DNA of 56,348 nucleotides, taken from positions 1 to 56,348 of the forward strand of contig JAKASG010000012.1 in NCBI GenBank assembly GCA_021828285.1. The letters are read 5' to 3'. Position 1 is the first letter of the stretch. Each line of letters begins with the position of its first letter. Under the pieces are notes generated by a model. The model was not told where the DNA came from and did not search any database. It worked only from the letters and a program-made list of their open reading frames with translations. This DNA is from Acidobacteriota bacterium (GTDB lineage: Bacteria; Acidobacteriota; Terriglobia; UBA7540). The translations under genes and the position numbers were made by a program. Positions 1 through 8,588 of the stretch are shown piece by piece.

Positions 1-986
1 AACAAAATGTTGCCGTGGGGAGCGGCAGCCTCGCCTTCGACCGAGCCAAAAGGCAAAAGGCCGGGCGTTGCGCTTGTGAGCGAAGAGACGGCTTGTGAGG
101 GATTTCCCTCGAGAAACATCACCTGGATCTTGCCCTGATCCGCCGCGACGAGAAGCATCGGCACCGGCGGCGCCGAGGGCGCGGCGGCAAGGATGACCAT
201 AGTTTGATTCGTCGCGGGCGGCGGATTGATCCCCTGAAAAATCTGGCCAGCCAGCGCGCGAAACAATTGATCGCGCGCCGCGGCGGGGTCCGCGGACACG
301 GGAACGAGGACGGCTTGATTTCCGCCCGAAAAAATCGGCGAGAGCAAACCTTGCGCGGACCGGGGGAAATCCGTCGGCAAAGGGACCTGCTCGATGCCGC
401 CCGGAGTCCATTCATAGAATCCCGAACCATGCCCCGTTTGGGCGCTGAACAGAACATCGCCCGAAGAAGTGAGGATGGGGTCCGAAAACGCTGCGAAATT
501 TGAACCGTCCGGCGAGGGTTGGCTGGTGGTGGCGAGCGCCTGGATGTTCGAGCCGCGTGCGAGGAAAACTCCCGAGCCGGCGGGATTCCCGCTCCCTCCA
601 TCGCGCAGCGCCGCACCGAAGGCGATTTCCCCCGCGAGATTGATGGCGGGCGAGCCGAAGGAATCGAAATTTTTGCCCGGATCCGGCGAGCGCAATCCCT
701 GAAACGCAACCACCGAAAAACTGACTCCCGCGGAACGTACGACGGCGTTCAACTGCGTCCGAGGACTCACCATGCTGGTGAGGAAAACAATTTGGTGGCG
801 GCCGTTCATCGCCAGGCCGGAAAACGGGCCGAACGCGAACCCGGAGTGCTCGGGCACGGCGTCTCCGCTAGAAAGCAGGAGACGCGTGTTGGTTTGCGCG
901 GCGAGCGGAAAGGCCGGGATGAGAGCCATCGCGAGAGCGCAAATCAGGCTTAACGGCCGCTGAAAAAGGCCTTTGAGCGACGCCAT
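1..986 (-). CDS. exported tandem-repeat protein, truncated by the window edge
   Basis: A reading frame of 328 codons is open from an ATG at 986 down to base 1, so the C-terminus lies outside. The N-terminus is a clear signal peptide (basic start, hydrophobic core, cleavage near AAQT at about residue 31). The mature part contains beta-type repeats with the pattern N-x-x-G-x-(I/V)-A-F, for example INLAGEIAF at about 115-123, as seen in secreted proteins of the 'NxxGxxxxxxAF tandem repeat' group. The start is supported by AAGGG a few bases upstream. No enzyme motif is visible. The likely location is periplasm or cell surface; the function is unknown. It is followed upstream on the same strand by the PilZ gene with a 103-base gap. 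Confidence 0.7.
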   Translation of the reverse strand, partial: MASLKGLFQRPLSLICALAMALIPAFPLAAQTNTRLLLSSGDAVPEHSGFAFGPFSGLAMNGRHQIVFLTSMVSPRTQLNAVVRSAGVSFSVVAFQGLRSPDPGKNFDSFGSPAINLAGEIAFGAALRDGGSGNPAGSGVFLARGSNIQALATTSQPSPDGSNFAAFSDPILTSSGDVLFSAQTGHGSGFYEWTPGGIEQVPLPTDFPRSAQGLLSPIFSGGNQAVLVPVSADPAAARDQLFRALAGQIFQGINPPPATNQTMVILAAAPSAPPVPMLLVAADQGKIQVMFLEGNPSQAVSSLTSATPGLLPFGSVEGEAAAPHGNIL

Positions 987-1089
987 TCCGAGCCCTTCGT
1001 TCGTTGTCCTGACTCCGCCCCTGCGCGGCCTGAATGACAGGCCGGGTGGGTTTGTCGGCAACCTGCGCCAAGCGCGGCAGCCGTCCGCG

Positions 1090-1893
1090 TTATTCGTTTT
1101 CATACTTTACGCCGACGTATCGGCCGCCGGGCGCGGTTGCAGCCCAAACGATCCGGCCGCGCGTTTCGACCGGTGCGCGCTGATCGGCATACGGCAGGGT
1201 GACGTAGACTTCTTCGCCGACGCGGTAAGAATTGCTGGTGAAAAGGCAAAGGCCGGACTTCGACACATCGCGCGTTTGGCTGGTCTCGGGCGCCCCGCGG
1301 CCGGTGCGCACGCGAAGGCACATGGCGAGCTGCAAGCGGCGCGCCCCCCGTTGAGGGCCGCTCGCCCCAGCCACCATTTGGTTCGCAGCGCCGCCTTTCG
1401 GCTGGAGATGCTGGTCGCTCGGCTTCCAGCGGGTGGTTTCTCCGCAGCGTTCGCAGTGGCGCGAGATCAGTCCCGTCGAAAGCAAAACGTCATACTCGAT
1501 ACCGGAAAGCGTGCTTTGCACCGCCTTCTTGCAGCCCGCACATTCAATCAGAACTTTGGGACGCACACCTTCGGGGAAATTCCAAAATTCAATGCCCCAG
1601 ATGGGGCTTTCCAAGTCGAGCGCCTCGACGCCCCATTCGCGGCGGTCGCCAAAAACCTCGGCGAAGCTGTGCAAAACACGGAACCCGGCTTCTATGCCCG
1701 ACTCGAGATTTTCGATGAGAATCACGTCGTCCGGGCGCAGCGTGTGGGTGAGGCTGATGCGCGCGCCCTGCTGATTGAAGCTCACGCTGACCGTCTCCTC
1801 CACGAAGCCGGCGCCCGAAGCGTCCTTACCGGTCACCCGAATTCGCACCGGCGCCAAAACTCGGTCCGTGCGCCGCCGCGCGCCCCCACTCAT
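1090..1893 (-). CDS. PilZ-domain protein with an internal zinc-ribbon-like segment
   Basis: The protein has 267 residues in three parts. Residues 1-95 form a divergent PilZ-like barrel. Residues 115-155 carry two CxxC knuckles (C118/C121 and C147/C150), the layout of a zinc ribbon. Residues 172-267 form a second PilZ domain with RGARR (an RxxxR match) followed by DVSKSG (the DxSxxG match), the two signatures of cyclic-di-GMP binding, and ending GRIVW...GVKY. Cyclic-di-GMP sensing by the C-terminal domain is therefore plausible; the N-terminal domain lacks the ligand motifs. The start is fixed by GGGGAGG nine bases before the ATG. The STAS gene lies upstream on the same strand across a 111-base gap, so the two may share a transcript. 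Confidence 0.8.
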   Translation of the reverse strand: MSGGARRRTDRVLAPVRIRVTGKDASGAGFVEETVSVSFNQQGARISLTHTLRPDDVILIENLESGIEAGFRVLHSFAEVFGDRREWGVEALDLESPIWGIEFWNFPEGVRPKVLIECAGCKKAVQSTLSGIEYDVLLSTGLISRHCERCGETTRWKPSDQHLQPKGGAANQMVAGASGPQRGARRLQLAMCLRVRTGRGAPETSQTRDVSKSGLCLFTSNSYRVGEEVYVTLPYADQRAPVETRGRIVWAATAPGGRYVGVKYENE

Positions 1894-2004
1894 ATCAGAA
1901 TGCCTCCCCTCGCCCGCGTCGCGCCATCAGGCGCCGAGGCGGGAATTTCCAATTGCAGAGACGCCCTCCCGGCCCGAGGCAGCCGGCGGGCGATCAGGAC
2001 GAAT

Positions 2005-2427
2005 TTAAGACGTCCGCTTCCCCCCATCCGTGGCTCGCCTGAGGCGTTTCGAGTTTTCCGAAACTCGCTCCGGGCCGGGCGGTTCTGCGGCTTTCAAAGT
2101 TTCCATGGCTGCGCTCTCATCCGCGGCGAAGGTGAAAAGCGGCGAAAGTTTTACCTCATCGAGGATTTTCCGAATGTGAGTGTTCACACCGCCGAGGACG
2201 ATGCGCGCTCCCGTTTCCTCGGCCGCCGCGCGGCTGCCGGCGAGAAATCCAAGACCCGTCGAATCAATGTGCGGAACAGCGCTGAAATCGAGAAAAAACT
2301 TTCTGACGCCCGCGTCCATCAGGTCGCGAACCTTCTGGCGAAGGAACGGCCCGTCGCTTCCAGCAAGAAATTTTCCGTCGAGCGCCACAATACCCACGTC
2401 ATCAATGATGCGAACCGAAATTCTCAC
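2005..2427 (-). CDS. STAS-domain anti-sigma factor antagonist
   Basis: The first about 110 of 140 residues match a single STAS domain of the SpoIIAA/RsbV type: a beta strand ending in LDGKF, then FFLDFSAVPHIDSTGLGFL. Ser56 in DSTGLG sits at the position phosphorylated by anti-sigma kinases, so partner switching is the expected role. No cognate anti-sigma kinase or sigma factor is in the window. The start is GTG with AGGAG just upstream. A good promoter (TTGACA, 18 bases, TAACAT) lies 85-114 bases upstream. The last 30 residues are basic and polar and probably disordered. Confidence 0.85.
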   Translation of the reverse strand: MRISVRIIDDVGIVALDGKFLAGSDGPFLRQKVRDLMDAGVRKFFLDFSAVPHIDSTGLGFLAGSRAAAEETGARIVLGGVNTHIRKILDEVKLSPLFTFAADESAAMETLKAAEPPGPERVSENSKRLRRATDGGKRTS

Positions 2428-2511
2428 AATGCTCCTTTGCTCTCGCCCGCGCGCCTTCAGCGGCCAGTGTCGCAGCGTCTTGCCCGACTCGTCACGAGGC
2501 CGCTTGATGCC

Positions 2512-2541
2512 ATGTTATGAGAGGTGTGAAAGGAGTGTCAA
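2512..2541 (-). promoter_or_regulatory. sigma70-type promoter of the STAS gene
   Basis: On the minus strand TTGACA (2541-2536) and TAACAT (2517-2512) are separated by 18 bases. The predicted start of transcription near 2505 leaves a leader of about 78 bases before the STAS GTG at 2427. Confidence 0.55.
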
Positions 2542-2621
2542 GTTGGCCGTGGAAATGGCGATCGCGGAGCCCTTTCCGGACCTTCGAAGGCACTCGAAAA
2601 TCGCGGGTTGCGTCCTTCGCG

Positions 2622-5045
2622 CTACTCCACGTGGAATTTCCTGAATGCATAGTACTTGGGAAGATCCATCAGGAGCGTGAAAACCGCCGAAAATGCAAGA
2701 ACGCTCAGAACCTCCGGAGCCGTCAGCGCGGGAACGATCCTGCCATAGACGCCGAGGAAGGAGAAGAGAATGAGAGCGCCGGCGCTCGAAGCGAGCAGCG
2801 CTTTTCCCGGAACCGAATCCCAGAAGAATTTTCTTTCCCGGACGATGAGCACCCGAAACTGGCTGGTGAAGATGAGCATCAGCATGATGAAGCTTTGAAG
2901 CTGGAGCAGGTTGAGATGGAAGTAGTCAGCGCCCCAGACAAGAGCGATCACTCCTTCGACGACCAGGAGCGCGCCGACAAGCAATGAGGCGAGCGTGATG
3001 TTCTTGACGTTCCAGTTGTTGGGCGCCACGGTGTGGACGACGTTATCCGTTGCAAGCGACATGGTGACAAAATCATTGGCAAAAACCAGCAGCGCCATGC
3101 CGAGCATGGTGAGCACCATGTGATGAATCAAGAAGAAACCGATGGTCAGCAGGCCCACGACTTGGATGACTTTCGTAACCTTGTTGATGACCCAGGTCAG
3201 CATGCGCTGATAGGTTTCGCGGCTGCGCTTCATGGCATCCACGATGACGCTCACACCGGGGAGGGTAAGCACTACACTCGCCGAGGCTTTGGCCACGTCC
3301 GTCGAATTGCTGACTGCAATGCCCATTTCCGCCTGCTTGAGCGCCGGCGCGTCATTCACGCCGTCGCCCGTCATGCCGACCATGTAGCCTTGCGACTGAA
3401 GCAGCTTGACGATCCGATATTTGTCTTCCGGATAGATTTCCGCGAAGCCGTCGCTCGCCGCCGCTTTCGCCGCCTGGTCGTTCTCGCTTAATCCTTCGAG
3501 ATCGGCGAGGCGGATAATGTTGGTTCCGATGCTGACCTGGCCCGCAATCTCCCGCGCGATGGGAAGCGCATCTCCGGTGAGCATCAGCGGCTTCACGCCG
3601 AGCTTGCGAATCTCTTCAATCATCTGCGTTGAATCCGGACGGGGCGGATCGGCGAGCGGAATGAGGCCGGTGAATTTCAAATCCTCGAGGTCGCCGTCGG
3701 ACGACTGGGCGACGGCGAGCGTTCGGTAACCTTTTCGCGAAAGGGTGGCGATCTTCTCTTCGGTCTCGCTGAGCGTCTTTTCATCCAAGCCGCGGCAAAG
3801 AGAAAGAATGACGGGCGCGGCGCCCTTGACAACGCGGTATTTTCGCCCGCCCGCCTCAATCAGAGCTTCCGTGCGTTTGGTGGCCGGACTGAACGGCGTG
3901 TAGGACACCTGGCGATGGGAGTCGGCGCCGATGCTTTTGCTCTCCGCGAAATGAATGATCGCAAGATCGATCAAATCCATCCCTTCCGCGCGCGAAGCAA
4001 GGAGGGCGGCGCGAATGACGTCATCGCCACTGTGGCCGGAAAACGGGATGCTTTCCGCGACGGCAAGCTGGTTTTGAGTGATGGTTCCTGTCTTGTCGAG
4101 ACACAAAACGCTGATGGAAGCGGCGTCCTCAATCGAATCGAGCCGGGTGACGAGAACCCCCTCGCGCGCCATTTCCTTTGCCGAAGCCGCCTGCACGATC
4201 GTCATCACGGCGGGCAAAGCCACGGGCACCGCGCCCATCAGAAACACAACGATGAAGGAAAGAATCTCGAGCATCCGCACATGCATGACGAAAGCGTAAG
4301 CGGCTACGATGAACGAGGCGGCGATGCCGAGATACATCATGTACTTCACAATTGCCATCATGATTTCTTCCTGATGGGACTTCGGCTTCGCGATTTTCAC
4401 AAGCTCGGCAGTTTTGCCGAAATAGGTGTTCGCGCCGGTATTGAGGGCGACGCATTTCGCTTCGCCCCGGCGGATCACGGCGCCGGAATAAACCAGCTCG
4501 GGGCTCTCGCGATCCGCGGGAAGCGATTCGCCCGTCAGCGCGGACTCGTCCACGGAGACGTCGCCCGAGATGATCATCGCGTCGGCGGGCACGATGTCGC
4601 CCAGTTTGACCAGCAGCACGTCGCCCGGCACGAGGCCGCCCGCCTCGGCCGTTGCCCACTCGCCGTCGCGAAGGACTTTGGCCTGGATGGCAAGCCGCTG
4701 CTTCAGAAGTTCGACGGCTTTCTGCGATCCACGCTCGTGCCAGAAGCCGATGATGGCGTTGATGGTGAGAAGACCAAAAATGATTTCAGCTTCGAGGGGG
4801 CGGTCGAGCAGGACCGCAAGAGCCATCGCGATTTCGAGCAGCCACGGCATCGGCCCCCAATATCGCTTCAGAAATTCGAGGATGGGATTCTTTTTCTTTT
4901 CGGTGATCTCGTTGCGGCCGAAAAACGCCAGGCGCTCGCGAACGCCCGAGGCGGAAAGCCCTGCTTTGCTCGAGTGAAGAATGTTGAAAGTCTCCTGGAG
5001 TGAAGACTTTTTGAATTCCGAAGTCGGCTTAATTTGATAGTCCAT
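2622..5045 (-). CDS. plasma-membrane proton-efflux P-type ATPase (P3A)
   Basis: The protein has 807 residues, close to the usual length of the archaeal and bacterial H+-ATPase group. It shows the P-type core in order: actuator TGES at about 171, phosphorylation motif DKTGT (Asp about 317), a KGA nucleotide-binding element, and the hinge motif TGDGVNDAP at about 559-567. A cation-ATPase N-terminal domain precedes membrane helices, and a cluster of four to six helices follows the hinge. Expected role: ATP-driven H+ export across the inner membrane. I chose the ATG at 5045 (MDYQIK) because the family homology begins just after it; the open frame extends 104 codons further upstream with basic, non-homologous sequence. 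No regulatory R-domain is present. It lies downstream of a 218-base gap that holds a promoter candidate and a hairpin. Confidence 0.93.
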   Translation of the reverse strand: MDYQIKPTSEFKKSSLQETFNILHSSKAGLSASGVRERLAFFGRNEITEKKKNPILEFLKRYWGPMPWLLEIAMALAVLLDRPLEAEIIFGLLTINAIIGFWHERGSQKAVELLKQRLAIQAKVLRDGEWATAEAGGLVPGDVLLVKLGDIVPADAMIISGDVSVDESALTGESLPADRESPELVYSGAVIRRGEAKCVALNTGANTYFGKTAELVKIAKPKSHQEEIMMAIVKYMMYLGIAASFIVAAYAFVMHVRMLEILSFIVVFLMGAVPVALPAVMTIVQAASAKEMAREGVLVTRLDSIEDAASISVLCLDKTGTITQNQLAVAESIPFSGHSGDDVIRAALLASRAEGMDLIDLAIIHFAESKSIGADSHRQVSYTPFSPATKRTEALIEAGGRKYRVVKGAAPVILSLCRGLDEKTLSETEEKIATLSRKGYRTLAVAQSSDGDLEDLKFTGLIPLADPPRPDSTQMIEEIRKLGVKPLMLTGDALPIAREIAGQVSIGTNIIRLADLEGLSENDQAAKAAASDGFAEIYPEDKYRIVKLLQSQGYMVGMTGDGVNDAPALKQAEMGIAVSNSTDVAKASASVVLTLPGVSVIVDAMKRSRETYQRMLTWVINKVTKVIQVVGLLTIGFFLIHHMVLTMLGMALLVFANDFVTMSLATDNVVHTVAPNNWNVKNITLASLLVGALLVVEGVIALVWGADYFHLNLLQLQSFIMLMLIFTSQFRVLIVRERKFFWDSVPGKALLASSAGALILFSFLGVYGRIVPALTAPEVLSVLAFSAVFTLLMDLPKYYAFRKFHVE

Positions 5046-5106
5046 CAGTCTCGTTTCCAATATCTTAATGAATTTGGGATGAATCCGGTTTCCTGCCGCG
5101 CCGAGA

Positions 5107-5125
5107 GGGGAAGTGGCGCTTCCCC
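5107..5125 (-). other. GC-rich hairpin in the leader of the P-type ATPase gene
   Basis: GGGGAAG and CTTCCCC form a perfect 7-bp stem around a 5-base loop. It lies between the candidate promoter (5145-5173) and the ATPase start, so it would fold in the mRNA leader. It has no following U-tract, so it is not a standard terminator. Confidence 0.4.
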
Positions 5126-5144
5126 GCCGCGGCGCAACACGTCC

Positions 5145-5173
5145 GTTATATTCGATGCACGAATCTGCTATAA
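5145..5173 (-). promoter_or_regulatory. candidate promoter of the ATPase gene with a dyad in its spacer
   Basis: On the minus strand TTATAG (5173-5168) and TATAAC (5150-5145) are 17 bases apart. The spacer region contains the dyad ATTCG-ATGCA-CGAAT (5150-5164), a possible operator. The -35 match is weak (3 of 6). Confidence 0.35.
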
Positions 5174-5263
5174 GTACTTCGCCGCGGCGCCGGAATCCGA
5201 GGTTCCCGGCCGAACGGCGGCGCGGCCGTTTCACGATCGGAGCGATGTTCCTCTGATTCTTGA

Positions 5264-6085
5264 TTACATCGGCTTGAAGCTTGCGGAGTCCACATAGAAA
5301 TACCGAGTTACGCCGACGGTGGCAAGTCCGCCCCAATAGGGGCTGTCCGTCCCCCAATGGTTCAAGAAGAAATGCGCGGGTGCGGAAGGAACATCCGTCG
5401 TATGAACCGCCACCTGCTGTCCGTCAATGAAGTACGTAATGCTCCCGGCCTGCCACACGTACGAGTAAGTATGGAAAGCCCCGCTGACATCCGCAAGAGG
5501 AAGCTGAGTATAGGTTTCGGCGCTCGGCGGAGGATTTTGGGAAGGGTTTGGGTTCAGCCAATTAACCGCGAAAATATAGCCCGGGCTCAGGCCCGAAAAC
5601 TCCCAATCAATTTCAGTTTCGGAATTATTGACGTAGATGAAGCCCGCTGAAACGCTTCCCGGAACCGAGTCCCCTGCCCCTGTCGGAGTCGCAGAGGTTG
5701 AAGACATTCTCATCCGCCATGTATAAGTTCCATAACCGTACGTCTTGCGCGTGTAAATCTCACCGCCATCGGAAATCACTCCGGCGGCGTTTGTGCCCAC
5801 GGCACCGGTCTGCTGAGTCAAGGTGAGCGCCAGGCAACTGCATCCGTTCTGAGTAAGGCTGACGTGGCTTGGCAAAAAATAGCCGATGTGCTCATCAGCG
5901 ATGTAGCCCGGCGCCTGCCCGTTTGCGACAACCCAAAACTTCGTATTCAACGATTTTTCCGTAAAATCGTCAGACCAGCCTGAGGCGGACGCTTGCTTGT
6001 GCGAACGGGCGAACGCAACCCCGCTCGCCAGCGCTGCAACCAGTGCGATTGCGCCAGCGAGACTGCCGGCCGGCCTCCTTGCCAT
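5264..6085 (-). CDS. secreted family 16 glycoside hydrolase (beta-glucanase-like)
   Basis: The protein has 273 residues. An N-terminal signal peptide (MARRPAGS then a hydrophobic stretch to about residue 26) precedes a GH16 jelly-roll. The catalytic signature ExDxE is seen as EIDWEF, with E158, D160 and E162 expected as nucleophile, helper and acid/base. GEIYTRKTYGYGTYTWRM is a typical GH16 strand. The likely substrate is a beta-1,3 or beta-1,3/1,4 glucan or a galactan; the exact linkage cannot be read from the sequence. The ATG at 6085 is chosen over an in-frame TTG at 6100 because GGAGG (6098-6094) sits 8 bases before it. A separate promoter lies upstream. Confidence 0.88.
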   Translation of the reverse strand: MARRPAGSLAGAIALVAALASGVAFARSHKQASASGWSDDFTEKSLNTKFWVVANGQAPGYIADEHIGYFLPSHVSLTQNGCSCLALTLTQQTGAVGTNAAGVISDGGEIYTRKTYGYGTYTWRMRMSSTSATPTGAGDSVPGSVSAGFIYVNNSETEIDWEFSGLSPGYIFAVNWLNPNPSQNPPPSAETYTQLPLADVSGAFHTYSYVWQAGSITYFIDGQQVAVHTTDVPSAPAHFFLNHWGTDSPYWGGLATVGVTRYFYVDSASFKPM

Positions 6086-6109
6086 TGGAAAAACCTCCAA
6101 ATCGAGGCG

Positions 6110-6138
6110 AATTTACAGGAAAGACGCCTGCCGGTCAA
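6110..6138 (-). promoter_or_regulatory. sigma70-type promoter of the GH16 gene
   Basis: On the minus strand TTGACC (6138-6133) and TAAATT (6115-6110) are separated by 17 bases. The GH16 start codon is about 20 bases after the predicted start of transcription, leaving room for the GGAGG ribosome site. Confidence 0.6.
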
Positions 6139-6167
6139 GAGAAATTGTCAGAGCTTGTTTGCGGCCC

Positions 6168-7079
6168 TCAATACTGACGAACTTCGACAACCCGGCCGTC
6201 CCTGAAGGTCACGAAGAGAATGTGGGGCGGCTGGCCGTAAATCCAGTTCACTTTCGTCACTTCTCCGTCTTTTCCAATGCTGCGCACTCTTTGGTCGGGC
6301 ACGCCCTTGGCGGAAATCACGGCGCTGCGATTCATTCCAACCAGCACCTTGTGATTTTTGATAGCTTTTTTGAAATTCTTCGGAAGATCCGGCGAGTAAA
6401 GAACCGTCGGCATCACACGGTTGAAATCTAGCGCGGCTGCGAGCAGGCGCTTCGCCTCCACGGATGTCAGGCTCGAAGGCGTTCCGCCCGGCCATCGAAG
6501 CGTCGCGTAGGAACCTTGCGCCCGATTCGAGGGCTGCGCAGGCGCGATGGGTTGGGTGGTCGAGCCGACGCCGATTTGGATGTGTTGATACCACTTCCCA
6601 TGCTGCCTTCCGCCGTTGATCACAAAAATAATCGAATGCGGTTTGAAGACGATTTTCGTGATTTCGACGGGAACACCCGGAGCAACCGCTTCGCCGTGAT
6701 CCCGAAGTTCCGTCTGAACTTCCTGCTGATCGAGCTGGCCTCTGGCATTGATGTATACGCCGCGCTTGCCGACCGGAAAGCCGACTTTGGCGACGGCGAT
6801 TTGCCCGACGAAGGCGCGTATCAAGTCAATCCGGCCCGTTACGGAAAGCCCGTCCGAAGCATGAAGAGAAAGAGACAAGCCGGAGAAAACAACCAGAAGG
6901 GGAAACAGCGCGATCCGCTGAAGACACGCCGCACGCGAACGGCGCCACGAGCCGGCGAACTGCCGCGGGAACGCTCCTTCAAGTGCTCGCGGGCTCTGCG
7001 ACGCGCCATAAAACCGCAGAAATTCGCGGGCGCCCAAGGCGCTTGTCCAAGACTTGCCGCAGATGCGACGGTTCCGCAT
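6168..7079 (-). CDS. exported protein with a C-terminal BamE/SmpA-like fold
   Basis: The protein has 303 residues. It has a long basic N-terminus, one hydrophobic export segment at about 52-72, and a central region without recognisable motifs. The last about 60 residues read LVGMNRSAVISAKGVPD, then KVNWIYG and LFVTFRDGRVVEVRQY. This is the order seen in BamE/SmpA domains: a helix, a G-x-P turn, a W-x-Y-G strand and a final hairpin. I chose the ATG at 7079, which has GGAGG six bases upstream, over ATG at 7121 or GTG further up. It is last of a minus-strand trio with the GHMP kinase and a pilin-like gene. A role in outer-membrane assembly is possible but not shown. Confidence 0.6.
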   Translation of the reverse strand: MRNRRICGKSWTSALGAREFLRFYGASQSPRALEGAFPRQFAGSWRRSRAACLQRIALFPLLVVFSGLSLSLHASDGLSVTGRIDLIRAFVGQIAVAKVGFPVGKRGVYINARGQLDQQEVQTELRDHGEAVAPGVPVEITKIVFKPHSIIFVINGGRQHGKWYQHIQIGVGSTTQPIAPAQPSNRAQGSYATLRWPGGTPSSLTSVEAKRLLAAALDFNRVMPTVLYSPDLPKNFKKAIKNHKVLVGMNRSAVISAKGVPDQRVRSIGKDGEVTKVNWIYGQPPHILFVTFRDGRVVEVRQY

Positions 7080-7119
7080 TCCCCGCCTCCGCAGCCGCTC
7101 CGCGCGGAAATCCTCTATC

Positions 7120-7125
7120 ATTATA
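7120..7125 (-). promoter_or_regulatory. TATAAT element upstream of the BamE-like gene
   Basis: A perfect TATAAT on the minus strand lies about 40 bases before the chosen start. No good -35 element was found at the right spacing, so the call rests on the -10 alone. Confidence 0.3.
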
Positions 7126-7138
7126 CCGCGAGCCCGGC

Positions 7139-8173
7139 TCACCCCTCCGGCGATTCTTCACCCCACGTTTCGTGATCGGAGCGGACTTCGAGCCCGGTGC
7201 GCGATACCGAAAAATTGATGATGTCGCCGCCCAGCTGCCGCAAGCATTCTTCGACCGCGGGCTTCGTTCCAGGCTCGACCTGGAAAACAACGCACCCGCC
7301 GCCGCCCGCCCCGCAGACTTTGGCGGCTTTCGTGCCGTATTTGCGGGACTGCTCGATCATGCGGTCGATCTTGGGCGTAGAAATGCCTTTGAAATTCCGC
7401 TTGCGGTTTTCCCATTCGAGCGCCAGTAATTCCGCAACGTCATTCCAGTCGCCGGCGAGCAGCGCCTCGCGCATTTGACCCGCGATGGTTGCGATCTGGT
7501 TGAAGTTCTTGCGAACGCGAGGATCGCCGTCAATGTGCGACTTCATGACTTCCCAGTTGTTGATGGCGGAGTCGTGCGGCTGGCCGGTATAGCAAAGGAC
7601 GAAACGCTTTTCGAGCTCGGAAGCGGGGAGCGGGAGCTTTTCACGCTTCACGCCGTCGCTTTCGAGGTGGACCGCGTTCGAGCCGCCGTAGAGCGCCGGG
7701 AAATAATCCTGCCAGCCCGTGGGCACGCGAATGACGATGGCTTCGATGTTCTTTGCGATTTCAAGAATCTGAGCGCGCGTGACGCGGCGGCCCGTCACGC
7801 GAGCCAGGCCGCCGCAAAGAGCAATGTTGAGCGCCGAGGAACCGCCGAGACCCGCCCCCGCCGGCACTTCCGAGACCGTCCGCACCGTCACTCCACGCCG
7901 CGGCTCGAAGAAAACCGTCAGCTCCCTCACCAGCGGCAGCGCCGATTTCGCGCGCGCCAGCTCGCCGAGCGATTCGTAGCTTTCCTGAATTTTGCGGTCT
8001 GCGGAAATCAGAACGATTCGGCGGTCTGCGCGCGTCTCGACCACGCATGACGCGTACCAGCGAATCGCAATGTTCACCGTCTGGGCGCCCGGATGAAAAA
8101 GGTACAGCGGCCAGATATCCACCGTACCGCCGGCAAGGTCCACTCGCGTGGGCGCCCTCGCTTCAACTCGCAT
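7139..8173 (-). CDS. GHMP-family small-molecule kinase (sugar or heptose kinase-like)
   Basis: The protein has 344 residues. The N-terminal strand RVEARAPTRVDLAGGTVD, the ATP-binding motif PAGAGLGGSSALN, and the C-terminal CGAGGGGCVVF loop are the three GHMP signatures. The overall pattern (RVDLAGGTVD, KVCGAGGGGC) is nearest to the D-glycero-D-manno-heptose 7-phosphate kinase and L-fucose kinase-like group. The substrate is thus probably a sugar or sugar phosphate; mevalonate or homoserine is less likely. The ATG at 8173 is preceded by GAGGTG; a GTG two codons upstream is possible. It lies 31 bases downstream of the pilin-like gene, so co-transcription is likely. No other heptose gene is nearby to confirm the substrate. 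Confidence 0.8.
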   Translation of the reverse strand: MRVEARAPTRVDLAGGTVDIWPLYLFHPGAQTVNIAIRWYASCVVETRADRRIVLISADRKIQESYESLGELARAKSALPLVRELTVFFEPRRGVTVRTVSEVPAGAGLGGSSALNIALCGGLARVTGRRVTRAQILEIAKNIEAIVIRVPTGWQDYFPALYGGSNAVHLESDGVKREKLPLPASELEKRFVLCYTGQPHDSAINNWEVMKSHIDGDPRVRKNFNQIATIAGQMREALLAGDWNDVAELLALEWENRKRNFKGISTPKIDRMIEQSRKYGTKAAKVCGAGGGGCVVFQVEPGTKPAVEECLRQLGGDIINFSVSRTGLEVRSDHETWGEESPEG

Positions 8174-8204
8174 ATTCACCTCGAATCATGGAAGTGAGCG
8201 GCTC

Positions 8205-8588
8205 TTATTGGGTGTTGATTTGCATCGTCTGATCCATCGTGAACGTCGGCCCGCCCGCGGTCGCCGTAGCCTCCGGCGTCGCCGTCAGGGTAAATCCTTG
8301 TCCGTCGTTGGTCGCGATGGAAAACTGGTAACCCCGGAAATCGCTGCCGCTGAACGTGACCGCGTCCGATTTGTGAAGCTGATTGAGCGAAGCATAGACC
8401 CCGTGGCTCGCCATATACATCTGCTCGGCTTGCCCGACGGCCAGCATCTCGTTCTTCACCCCGACCACGTCAATCACCTGCTCGGGCGGCGCCGCGCCGG
8501 AACCGGTATTGACGAGTTGAGTTTTCACGATGAAGTACACAACGCCCAAGGTGACGAGAAGACCCACCAACCCGACCGCCCTCTTCAT
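8205..8588 (-). CDS. single-pass membrane protein, pilin-like topology
   Basis: The protein has 127 residues. One membrane segment at about 5-20 sits at the extreme N-terminus and is followed by a soluble domain. There is no prepilin peptidase site (no G before a Phe-Thr-Leu-Ile-Glu type helix), but residues 45-75 (QAEQMYMASHGVYASLNQL) resemble the alpha-to-beta region of type IV pilin-like proteins. The last 25 residues are rich in Thr and Ala. The start is ATG with GGAG eight bases upstream. Function unknown; a pseudopilin or periplasmic anchor is a guess. Confidence 0.6.
   Translation of the reverse strand: MKRAVGLVGLLVTLGVVYFIVKTQLVNTGSGAAPPEQVIDVVGVKNEMLAVGQAEQMYMASHGVYASLNQLHKSDAVTFSGSDFRGYQFSIATNDGQGFTLTATPEATATAGGPTFTMDQTMQINTQ

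Noticed and set aside
973..2520. Long open frame on the plus strand opposite the PilZ and STAS genes
   Set aside because: It spans two real minus-strand genes and their gap, shows no protein pattern, and arises from high GC at third positions.
3915..5003. Open frame of 362 codons opposite the P-type ATPase
   Set aside because: His/Asp-rich composition typical of antisense shadows; the ATPase motifs on the other strand are decisive.
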